Made by a program: the position numbers and the translations under genes. From positions 3,376 to 42,872 of the forward strand of contig CAJTLV010000010.1 in NCBI GenBank assembly GCA_910577435.1: a DNA stretch of 39,497 bases. The letters are read 5' to 3'. This DNA comes from an uncultured Christensenella sp. (lineage in GTDB: Bacteria; Bacillota; Clostridia; Christensenellales; Pumilibacteraceae). Positions 33,399-39,497 of the stretch are shown piece after piece; position 1 is the first letter of the stretch; each line of letters opens with the position of its first letter. The notes below the pieces were generated by a model, which worked only from the letters and a program-made list of their open reading frames with translations, was not told where the DNA came from and did not search any database.

Positions 33399-34471
33399 AA
33401 CTTGATTTTATCCCCCACGAGGCGTTTAGCGAACGACAGCATAAGTTCATTTGCCGCACACGCATCCTCGCCGCTCCACAATATCGAAAAGCAGTGGTTC
33501 GACGTTAAATGCCGCGCGCCGTAATACTCGCAATATACATCGAGTTCGCCCAATTTTTCTATAAGAGTCTCCGCCTGTCCCTTGCAAAGCAGATCTTGCG
33601 GTGCATATACGATAAACGACGGCGGAAATTTATTGTTTATGAACTTGGACGGCATACATATATTCTTATTCTCAAACCTGTCGAACTCCTTACGGCTTAT
33701 TCCGACAAAACTCAGGAACACACCGTCGTCGATGTCGAGGATGTATTTGGTGCTCAATACAGTATCCAGATCGAACAATCCGCAAACTAACAGCGCCCCG
33801 ATAAATTTACAGCGCAACGGTTCAGCAAACTCGTCATTGAATGTCTTATTAGTGCTTATCGTCGCAAGCATTGCCGAATAGTATCCGCCCGCACTGTCGC
33901 CCGCAATCAGAATTTTATCTCTGTCAATAGATAACTTTTCGGCGTTATCATAAACATAATTCGCCGCAACGATAAGTTGATTGACAGGCGTCGGAAATGT
34001 AAATTCGGGCGCGAGTCCGTAATTGACATTGATGACGGTAAAGCCGTTGATCGCCAGCCACTGAGACTGACCCTTGCGGTATTTTTTATCGCCTGCCGAA
34101 AAACCGCCGCCGTGAATCAAAAACACAACCGGTTGCTTTTCGTTGGTTTTCACACGATATAAATCCATCGTGCAAGTTTCGGGAAGCGTCGGGTCATAAA
34201 CTATGTCCTTTATCGTCTCTATCGCCGCTATATCGTCTTTGGAAAGATACGGACACGACTTAGTTGTCGAACCCGTTATCGCGTCCACAGCTCGAAACAG
34301 CGCCTTCGACGCCCTTATAGAGCGGCGGCGCTTTCTTTGTTCCAACTTCGACGGTTCCAAAGCTGTTTCGTCATCGTAATCTTCGCCCGTAAAATCGAAT
34401 TCTATATCGCCATCGAAATTTTCGTCTACGCCGAGTTCGACATTCTTTTTGCTGATTTTTTTCCTAGCCAT
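33395..34471 (-). CDS. Alpha/beta-hydrolase, carboxylesterase/HSL-like
   Basis: 358 residues. Oxyanion motif HGGGF after PVVFLI, nucleophile elbow GDSAGG, and a C-terminal His (SNHCFSI) that fits the triad. The first 85 residues are acidic and low-complexity, without a signal peptide, so the enzyme is cytosolic. The ATG has AGGTGG 5 bases upstream; a GTG 9 bases earlier is rejected. Substrate unknown. Confidence 0.85.
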   Translation of the reverse strand: MARKKISKKNVELGVDENFDGDIEFDFTGEDYDDETALEPSKLEQRKRRRSIRASKALFRAVDAITGSTTKSCPYLSKDDIAAIETIKDIVYDPTLPETCTMDLYRVKTNEKQPVVFLIHGGGFSAGDKKYRKGQSQWLAINGFTVINVNYGLAPEFTFPTPVNQLIVAANYVYDNAEKLSIDRDKILIAGDSAGGYYSAMLATISTNKTFNDEFAEPLRCKFIGALLVCGLFDLDTVLSTKYILDIDDGVFLSFVGISRKEFDRFENKNICMPSKFINNKFPPSFIVYAPQDLLCKGQAETLIEKLGELDVYCEYYGARHLTSNHCFSILWSGEDACAANELMLSFAKRLVGDKIKF

Positions 34472-34497
34472 AAAACCCACCTAGCCGATTTTTATAT

Positions 34498-34526
34498 ATT
34501 GTACTCATTAACCGACGGTATGTCAA
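34498..34526 (-). promoter_or_regulatory. Promoter of the esterase gene
   Basis: TTGACA (34521-34526), 17 bases, TACAAT (34498-34503) on the minus strand. Confidence 0.78.
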
Positions 34527-34540
34527 GAGGTTTGACGTAT

Positions 34541-34806
34541 TTAAGCACAAACATACGCTAACAATGCGGCATATTTCACAACAACAATATTGTCCATATA
34601 TTTCATAATATTGCCGTTATCGGTTATCGTAAACAAGCCTGCCTCGTCCTGTGTGATAAACACAGATTAAATATAATCACATTGTACAACTTGAACGGAA
34701 AAGCGATCTTGCAACCGCCGTCGTACTCCGCATATCGAATATCGTCATTGAATTTCTATAAGAATTCCGGAATATCCATTATAACCCAATCAAAAGCTAA
34801 TTCCAT
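34541..34806 (-). pseudogene. Decayed gene fragment
   Basis: Reads MELAFDWVIMDIPEFL, a TAG at 34756-34758, then KFNDDIRYAEYDGGCKIAF, then after a frame change near 34670 ITQDEAGLFTITDNGN and a C-terminus ending KYAALLAYVCA. The protein-like composition across a stop and a frameshift suggests a dead gene of about 90-100 codons. Family unknown. Confidence 0.35.
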
Positions 34807-34824
34807 TAATCGTAATATTTTCCG

Positions 34825-34854
34825 AAAAATAAAACGAGACGCAGTACGTCTCGT
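34825..34854 (-). terminator. Hairpin with T-rich tail
   Basis: ACGAGACG, loop of 5, CGTCTCGT (34834-34854), followed on the minus strand by TTTATTTTTC. Confidence 0.6.
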
Positions 34855-34925
34855 CTTTGGTGCACCAAGACAAACAGAGTTTGAACCTCAAATATGTATT
34901 TGTAAACGGGGTTGCGGGCTTTGTC

Positions 34926-34978
34926 GCAAAAAGGTAAAAGTAAAACGGCAATGAGTTTAGGCTCGTTGCCGTTTTACT
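34926..34978 (-). terminator. Strong 17-bp hairpin, terminator-like
   Basis: Arms 34939-34955 and 34962-34978, one G-U pair, 6-base loop; on the minus strand the stem is followed by TTTACCTTTTT. Placed 300 bases after DUF2971, reading in its direction. Confidence 0.6.
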
Positions 34979-34982
34979 ATCT

Positions 34983-35003
34983 CCCACCCAAGAGAACCCA
35001 CCC
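34983..35003 (-). other. G-quadruplex motif
   Basis: Minus strand carries four GGG runs with loops of 1, 7 and 1 bases, a canonical intramolecular pattern, 4 bases before the strong hairpin. Confidence 0.6.
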
Positions 35004-35058
35004 TAATAGGTATAAATCAGTATAAATACTTTTCGTCATAGATTTACAAGTTTCTACG

Positions 35059-35109
35059 TTTTTTACGCCAAAAGTGTTACAGTGTTACGGGGTGGCGTGG
35101 TAATACTAT
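35059..35109 (+). repeat. Direct repeat copy 1
   Basis: Core AAAGTGTTACAGTGTTAC then GTGGCGT and TAATACTA; matches copy 2 exactly 150 bases later with scattered changes. Internally a tandem of AGTGTTAC. Confidence 0.65.
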
Positions 35110-35117
35110 ACGCCACA

Positions 35118-35143
35118 GTGCGGGCGGCTGTCGCCGCCCGCAC
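35118..35143. repeat. 11-bp GC-rich perfect hairpin
   Basis: GTGCGGGCGGC, loop TGTC, GCCGCCCGCAC. Confidence 0.7.
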
Positions 35144-35164
35144 CCATTGCCGTTTATGTTCCGT

Positions 35165-35215
35165 GCGACGCAGTGCCTATAAGGTAATAGTAATAGGAAC
35201 TGCGTCGCGGTTTTT
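35165..35215. repeat. Two-step hairpin with T-run
   Basis: GCGACGCAGT (35165-35174) pairs with ACTGCGTCGC (35199-35208); inside, CCTAT pairs with ATAGG. Followed by GGTTTTT on the plus strand. Confidence 0.6.
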
Positions 35216-35265
35216 CGTTAAAAGTGTGACAGTGTGACATAGTGGCGTATAAAGTAATACTAATA
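35211..35265 (+). repeat. Direct repeat copy 2
   Basis: Core AAAGTGTGACAGTGTGAC then AGTGGCGT and TAATACTA. Ends at the 3' end of the DUF2971 gene. Confidence 0.65.
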
Positions 35266-35273
35266 GTTATTTA

Positions 35274-36308
35274 TTATCGCTTATACTTTTTGTCTGCTAA
35301 ATTATCATTATCATTTATATACATTTCAGTTACTTCTTTTATGCCAGCTTGCAATGCGATAGAAGCTACAAGTGATTTATCGCTTTCAGTCATATTTAAG
35401 CCTAATATTATTTTGGAAGGTAACCATTTAATATATAATTTACTGTTATCAGAAGTTGGAATAAAATTAGAAGTCAACAGTCGCCATTCTTCATCATAAT
35501 GGTGGCAATATTTTTTTATTAAAGTTATCTTTTCTCTTTCCCACACATTTTGCGGAAAATGCTTTACCATATTATTTACGACACTTTTCGATATAGCACC
35601 TTGCGCGGCTATTTGTTCTAACATTAAAACAGCCGCATACCATTTTGCAAAATTAGTCGCGTCGTATTTTTTATTTGAATAGTAAACGGGATAAAAATAA
35701 AAACTTTTGTCACCCATTGGGCATTTAGCGCAGTCTGGCAATGTTCCGCAAATAAGTGCTTCCGTATTATTCATATCGTAGACTTGAACAAATCCTTTGT
35801 GGTCATTTGCGTATTTTAACCATAATGTTTCATTATATTCATTTTCTGAAAAACAAATAGATTGCATTGTTCTGCGCATAACATTTCGTACATTTTTTTG
35901 TATATAGCTTTTTGCATTGTTAAACGCAAATTCAAAATCAATATCGCTTGCTATTTCTGCTATTATTTTATTAGGAATAGGTAGTTCATATTTTTCTTTG
36001 AAAAGTTCTAACATTTCAAATGTATTTGGCTTTGTCATAGCGGACTTGATTTCCCTATGAATAACTGCTGTATCAATATGCAAAAAAGTATCAAATGGGT
36101 CATCATAATAATCGGACGTTGAAAAATGCAATTTGTTAGTACGTAACGCCTCTAAATTGTTAGGTGATACTGACCTATATCTACATAATTTTGTGGGTGA
36201 CATTTTATTCACCATTGCAGATATTGTTTTTACTTCTTCGGCGATATTTTTACCGTCAAAACTTTTTAATGTTTCCCAAAATTCTTTTCTTTGTTTTAAG
36301 GTTGCCAT
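35274..36308 (-). CDS. DUF2971 protein
   Basis: 344 residues. The N-terminal LCRYRSVSPNNLEALRTNKLHFS and TSDYYDDPFDTF are the DUF2971 signature, followed later by ICFSENEYNETLWLKYANDHKGF. No catalytic motif known. Proteins of this family occur often in phage-defence neighbourhoods. Third gene of the methyltransferase operon, 38 bases after the DUF262 gene, AT-rich like its partners. Could be an accessory or sensor; function not established. Confidence 0.82.
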   Translation of the reverse strand: MATLKQRKEFWETLKSFDGKNIAEEVKTISAMVNKMSPTKLCRYRSVSPNNLEALRTNKLHFSTSDYYDDPFDTFLHIDTAVIHREIKSAMTKPNTFEMLELFKEKYELPIPNKIIAEIASDIDFEFAFNNAKSYIQKNVRNVMRRTMQSICFSENEYNETLWLKYANDHKGFVQVYDMNNTEALICGTLPDCAKCPMGDKSFYFYPVYYSNKKYDATNFAKWYAAVLMLEQIAAQGAISKSVVNNMVKHFPQNVWEREKITLIKKYCHHYDEEWRLLTSNFIPTSDNSKLYIKWLPSKIILGLNMTESDKSLVASIALQAGIKEVTEMYINDNDNLADKKYKR

Positions 36309-36346
36309 AATTCACACCAATTTTAATGATAAAAATTTTTTATGTT

Positions 36347-37531
36347 TTAGTCGCTATGATTATGCCGTTTGTCGTGGCAATCTTTACATAACATAACGCA
36401 GTTATCTATTTCCGTATGACCGCCATCAACCCAACGCTTTTTATGGTGTGCTTCCATTTCACCGATTTCAAAATGTTGACCACAATCGGCGCATTTTTGA
36501 TTTTGTTTTTCGTAAACGGTTTCTTTCTGCCAATCTTCAAATTGACGAATATGCAAATGCTTTTCTTTTCCGTCGAATATATAATAATAAATTCCCGCTT
36601 TATTCGTTACGTCGTCGTCTGCGTACAATCTTGCAACGGTTTCCTCTATATCTGCGGCGTTATAAATATTCTCGTGATATTTGTTATATAAAATTCCCCA
36701 TTCCACTTCGTCCATTTTTTTGCGGTATTTCGGGAAAGTTAATTTTATCCACGCTATGACCGACTTAAAATATTCCCACAATTCCGTTGCGTTCAGCGTA
36801 GGGTCGGCTTTCGATTTTTGCGCCATTGCGGACATATAGTCTTGCAATTTCACCGTATCTTTCATATCATTGATATACCAACGCAAAATCTTTTCAAGAC
36901 CGCCTTGTCTATTCCAACTATTATCGGCGCTTAATTTTATGTATGAGTTCGGTTTTGTTGCCAACTGTTGCGCCGCGCTGTTCCGTTTGGAAAAATAACG
37001 TTTTGCGTCCGTGAGCCACGCGCAACAATATTGAGCGTTTCGTATTTCTTGAGCGCTCAATTTTTCGCCTGCGATATTTATTGTTTCAAACCACTGTAAG
37101 CGGTCTGCATCTGCATCTTCGCATACATATACCAAAAGCGGATAATCTAAAATCTTTTCCTGTTCGGTATTCTTTAATATGGAAAAATGCCTGCGGTTAT
37201 TATTGCCGAATAAGCCCGACACAGAATAACCGTTTGCAGGGTTATCGGGGTTTATATAAGTACAAATAGAAATAGTGCGTTGCTGACCGTCCAATATTTC
37301 ATAAGTACCATCGTCGTTTTGCACCCAATACATTAAACCGAGCGGAAATCCTTTTGAAACGGTATCTATAACGGCATTGCGTTTTTTCTCGTCATAAACG
37401 TAATTCCTCTGATACTTCGGGCGAATGTTTAATTTACCGTCATAGCCGTAAATACCCTCGTCATTATCGGAATTATCTGTATAGCCTTGTATTATATCTC
37501 GAATTGTAACTCTTAATTCTTTTATACGCAT
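36347..37531 (-). CDS. DUF262 (GmrS/ParB-like) protein with C-terminal HNH nuclease
   Basis: 394 residues. N-terminal DUF262 nucleotidase/nuclease-like module: RPKYQRNYVY (38-46) and ILDGQQRT (79-86), the D-G-Q-Q-R-T motif of GmrSD and DndB-like proteins. C-terminal HNH: C347/C350, H362-H363, N377 and C382/C385, H386, a complete zinc-bound nuclease. Likely the cutting component of the cassette. Starts one base after the methyltransferase stop, so they are coupled. In known systems such proteins use nucleotides to gate cleavage. Confidence 0.85.
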   Translation of the reverse strand: MRIKELRVTIRDIIQGYTDNSDNDEGIYGYDGKLNIRPKYQRNYVYDEKKRNAVIDTVSKGFPLGLMYWVQNDDGTYEILDGQQRTISICTYINPDNPANGYSVSGLFGNNNRRHFSILKNTEQEKILDYPLLVYVCEDADADRLQWFETINIAGEKLSAQEIRNAQYCCAWLTDAKRYFSKRNSAAQQLATKPNSYIKLSADNSWNRQGGLEKILRWYINDMKDTVKLQDYMSAMAQKSKADPTLNATELWEYFKSVIAWIKLTFPKYRKKMDEVEWGILYNKYHENIYNAADIEETVARLYADDDVTNKAGIYYYIFDGKEKHLHIRQFEDWQKETVYEKQNQKCADCGQHFEIGEMEAHHKKRWVDGGHTEIDNCVMLCKDCHDKRHNHSD

Positions 37532-37532
37532 T

Positions 37533-38642
37533 TTACTTTTTCCTCTTAATGATTATTCGTGCATACGGCACATCGGGGTGTCCGTCTTTATCTAACATAT
37601 ACAAATCGCCGTCCACCGCGCCTTTATGCTGAACTTCTTTGCGATATTTCTTATGTTCGAGCAAATACGGTTGAACCCCAAATTCTAACCCCGAATTTGA
37701 AATTCCAAGACCAATCAATTCAAATTGTTGTGGATTATATTTGTCAAGAAAAGTAACAGGAACACCTATTTCGTCATAATAGTTATCGGGTATTTCAGTA
37801 TATGTATTTACATTTATAGCGTCATAGTTAAAATACTTTTTATAATCTTCTGTATTGAATTGCTTATAACATATTAAAAATTCATTATGTTTTTTAACGG
37901 GAAGATTTGTAAACCAACAAGATGAAGATACTCGCACCATTTTTCTGCCGTCAATAATTTTATGATATTTCACAACATTGTCTGGCACATAAAAATACAT
38001 ACCAACATTAAAATTAGAATTTCCTGTTCGTATTTTATCTTCCTTGAACAAATAAAAAATTTCCTTATATGTTAGTGCATTTGTATTCCCAATAATTACA
38101 AACTTTTTATCGTATTCCACAAGTTGCGCAACATATTCGCGGAACAACGCAAACGGTGGATTAGTAACTACTATGTCAGCTTCCTCCAAAAGAGCAATAC
38201 ATTCGTCCGAACGAAAATCGCCGTTTCCTTTTAATTTTGTGAGCGCGTTTTTCTTATTACGCAACAGATATTCCACGTCGGCAATATCCACCGCGCCGTC
38301 GTTGTTTTCGTCTTTTACTTCCGTAATTACAATTTTATATGCTTTTCTGTCTTTTCTTTCAACCGTCTTTTCCGCGCCGTCGAAAAACGATAACTGCGTG
38401 TATGCCATAGGCGAGCCGTCATAGCAAGTGCATATCAATTTTTTTAGTCCTAAATCGTTGAAACGGGTTGCAAAATAGTAAAAGAAATTGCTTTCATACG
38501 GGTCGTCGCAATTACAAAATACGGTTTTTCCTTTGAAATAATGGGTATAATGACACAGCTCTTTTTCTATATCTTCGAGTTGCGTATAAAATTCTCCGTT
38601 CTGTTCTTGCTTTGCTTTTCGTAAATTACTATTCGTTCCCAT
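37533..38642 (-). CDS. EcoRI-family adenine-specific DNA methyltransferase
   Basis: 369 residues. Motif I-like VFCNCDDPYESNFFYYFA (41-58) and the catalytic NPPF (161-164) after ADIVVT mark an N6-adenine methyltransferase of the EcoRI type. It contains an insert with acidic-rich DENNDGAVDIADVEY. The first residues (NSNLRKAKQEQNGEFYTQLEDIE in the gene) are the family's typical start. First gene of the operon with its own promoter. Modifies DNA, presumably to protect it from the DUF262-HNH partner; recognition site unknown. Confidence 0.87.
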   Translation of the reverse strand: MGTNSNLRKAKQEQNGEFYTQLEDIEKELCHYTHYFKGKTVFCNCDDPYESNFFYYFATRFNDLGLKKLICTCYDGSPMAYTQLSFFDGAEKTVERKDRKAYKIVITEVKDENNDGAVDIADVEYLLRNKKNALTKLKGNGDFRSDECIALLEEADIVVTNPPFALFREYVAQLVEYDKKFVIIGNTNALTYKEIFYLFKEDKIRTGNSNFNVGMYFYVPDNVVKYHKIIDGRKMVRVSSSCWFTNLPVKKHNEFLICYKQFNTEDYKKYFNYDAINVNTYTEIPDNYYDEIGVPVTFLDKYNPQQFELIGLGISNSGLEFGVQPYLLEHKKYRKEVQHKGAVDGDLYMLDKDGHPDVPYARIIIKRKK

Positions 38643-38672
38643 AGGAAAACCCCAAAATAAATATTCTATTTT

Positions 38673-38701
38673 ATTATAGCAAAAACAAAAAGAATTTTCA
38701 A
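38673..38701 (-). promoter_or_regulatory. Promoter of the methyltransferase operon
   Basis: TTGAAA (38696-38701), 17 bases ending in TGC, TATAAT (38673-38678), extended -10. Confidence 0.8.
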
Positions 38702-38853
38702 GTGTATGATTGCAATAAACGACTTTTTAGGAATAATTGCGACAATATTTTGTGTTCTATTCGTGATAAAATCAACGTGAGGTTATATATTTTTTCCGTA
38801 AGAATTACATAGTTTTGTTATTCGCTTGTGCTTACCGTCTGGGGACGGAATAC

Positions 38854-38960
38854 GCCGCCTTGCCAAATTGTAAAGGGCGACGATTTATCTCCCGTAAGGC
38901 ATAAAACCGTCGTCGCCTACGGCGCAAACCCTTGACAATTTGCCTGCGGCGGCATTTTTT
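38854..38960. repeat. Nested inverted repeat with T-run
   Basis: Pairs: GCCGCC (38854-38859) with GGCGGC (38948-38953); CAAATTGT (38864-38871) with ACAATTTG (38935-38942); AAGGG with CCCTT; GGCGACGA (38876-38883) with TCGTCGCC (38910-38917). Followed by ATTTTTT. May be a folded leader, terminator or recombination site. Confidence 0.65.
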
Positions 38961-39047
38961 GCTGGTTAAGACGACCACCAAAGCGAACAACAAAATTTTT
39001 AAGCCGCAGTCCGCACATACGCAGACGGCGCAAAGGAGCAAAGCATA

Positions 39048-39491
39048 ATGAAAAACGCAGTCATTTATGCGCGTTATTCGTCGCAAGGACAGAACGAGCA
39101 AAGCATTGAGGGGCAAATTCGCATTTGCACCGAGTACGCCGAAAGCAACGGCTACACCGTTGTAAAAGCCTACAAGGACAAAGCGCGTTCGGGAACGAAC
39201 GACCACCGCCCCGATTTTCAAAAAATGATAGCCGACGCGGACAGCGGCGCGTTCGAGCAAATCATAGTTTACAAGTTTGACCGTTTCGCTCGCAACCGCG
39301 TGGACAGCATAATGTATAAAGCGCAGTTGAAAAAGCGGTACGGCATACGGGTAGTTTCGGCAACCGAACCCGTCAGCGACGACGAGGGTGGCGAGTTCTA
39401 CGAAATGTTTTTGGAGTGGAACGACGAAAAGTATTCGCAACGCCTTTCAAAGCGAGTACACGACGGACTTGACACGATCGGAAGAGCGTAG
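39048..39491 (+). CDS. Serine recombinase, N-terminal catalytic domain (artificially truncated)
   Basis: Large or small serine recombinase. The catalytic serine lies in VIYARYSSQGQ (about S11), with the arginine set in KFDRFARNRVDS and the long E-helix start. Ribosome binding site GGAG with 9-base spacing. The genuine reading is lost at about 39475, where adapter-like sequence begins; the last residues IGRA and the stop are adapter translation. The original protein therefore continues beyond the contig. Likely mobilises the neighbouring AT-rich cassette. Confidence 0.85.
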   Translation: MKNAVIYARYSSQGQNEQSIEGQIRICTEYAESNGYTVVKAYKDKARSGTNDHRPDFQKMIADADSGAFEQIIVYKFDRFARNRVDSIMYKAQLKKRYGIRVVSATEPVSDDEGGEFYEMFLEWNDEKYSQRLSKRVHDGLDTIGRA

Positions 39492-39497
39492 TGTAGG
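39476..39497 (+). other. Residual Illumina adapter at contig end
   Basis: The last 22 bases begin GATCGGAAGAGCG and continue as the common Illumina adapter with a single mismatch (A for C at position 15). Not biological. Confidence 0.92.

Larger units (their letters stand above)
34472..35273. other. 800-base gene-free region with hairpins, repeats and a decayed gene
   Basis: Holds the esterase promoter, a broken gene (34541-34806), a terminator-like hairpin (34825-34854), a 17-bp hairpin (34939-34978), a G-quadruplex motif (34983-35003), a 50-base repeat offset by 150 bases, an 11-bp GC hairpin (35118-35143) and a 10-bp hairpin (35165-35208). No intact coding region is supported. Confidence 0.7.
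38643..39047. other. Intergenic region between methyltransferase and serine recombinase
   Basis: Contains the methyltransferase promoter on the minus strand, a 5-bp hairpin (38835-38848) and a nested 100-base palindrome (38854-38953), then the recombinase ribosome binding site. No open frame supported. Confidence 0.7.

Noticed and set aside
34860..34910. A tRNA 3' half on the minus strand (GGTTCAAAC, then GGTGCACCA)
   Set aside because: The T-stem pairs at only three positions and no acceptor 5' strand is found, so I do not call a tRNA.
34790..34987. 65-codon frame on the minus strand through the hairpins
   Set aside because: It crosses two strong terminator-like stems and has no ribosome binding site; more likely a non-coding segment.
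35059..35265. CRISPR-like array
   Set aside because: Only two imperfect copies of 50 bases with an interior made of hairpins; no regular spacers and no cas genes.
38832..39440. 202-codon frame on the minus strand
   Set aside because: Antisense to the serine recombinase and to the nested palindrome; hydrophobic composition is an artefact of the reverse reading.

Overview
The window looks like a chromosomal contig end from an uncultured, moderate-GC Bacillota (Clostridia-like) bacterium. The evidence is the gene order (rpmF-plsX-rnc-smc-ftsY-ylxM-ffh-rpsP-khpA-rimM-trmD-ylqF-rnhB-yraN, and ligA after pcrA), the strong GGAGG-type ribosome binding sites, the many intrinsic terminators, the sigma-A promoters with 17-base spacers, and a small Spo0A-C-like protein. 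The last 22 bases match an Illumina adapter at 21 of 22 positions, so the sequence probably comes from a short-read assembly.

Layout. (1) 1-8137, minus strand: a housekeeping run, in transcription order alr, 5-formyl-THF cyclo-ligase, rsmD, coaD, a coiled-coil protein, a DAHP synthase, a 129-aa unknown protein, pcrA and ligA (cut by the window edge). (2) 8188-14176, minus: a compact F1Fo ATP synthase operon atpB-E-F-A-G-D-C. It has no separate delta gene; instead the C-terminal half of delta is fused to the N-terminus of alpha. The operon appears to start from a leaderless sigma-A promoter. (3) 14293-26425, minus: the rpmF-plsX-rnc-smc-ftsY-ylxM-ffh-rpsP-khpA-rimM-trmD-ylqF-rnhB-yraN superoperon, with its own internal promoters, tandem terminators between rpmF and plsX, and a perfect palindrome over the predicted ylxM-ffh transcription start. 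(4) 26650-27957, plus: tRNA-Gly, a Spo0A-C-like gene, tRNA-Met/Ile2, Asp, Phe, Thr and Lys, plus a reversed tRNA remnant. (5) 28221-30407, plus: an AT-rich pair (GIY-YIG nuclease and HhH-GPD-like protein), then a deoxyinosine glycosylase. (6) 30458-34471, minus: a MESH1-like HD protein, an Mrp/NBP35 ATPase, an O-antigen ligase/polymerase-like membrane protein and an alpha/beta esterase. (7) 34472-35273: no intact gene; a decayed gene, a G-quadruplex motif, several strong hairpins and a 50-base repeat offset by 150 bases. (8) 35274-38642, minus: an AT-rich defence-like operon of an EcoRI-family adenine methyltransferase, a DUF262-HNH protein and a DUF2971 protein. (9) 38643-39497: a nested 100-base palindrome and the 5' part of a serine recombinase that runs into adapter sequence.

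How the genes work together. Regions 1-3 are core functions: replication and repair, energy, the secretion pathway (Ffh/FtsY), ribosome and tRNA maturation, phospholipid and cell-wall precursors. Regions 5 and 8 are accessory DNA-processing cassettes next to recombination landmarks (tRNA array, serine recombinase, repeats). The most unusual observation is the delta(C-domain)-alpha fusion: it should place three copies of a normally single peripheral-stalk domain on each F1 head, while the delta N-terminal domain is absent from the operon.
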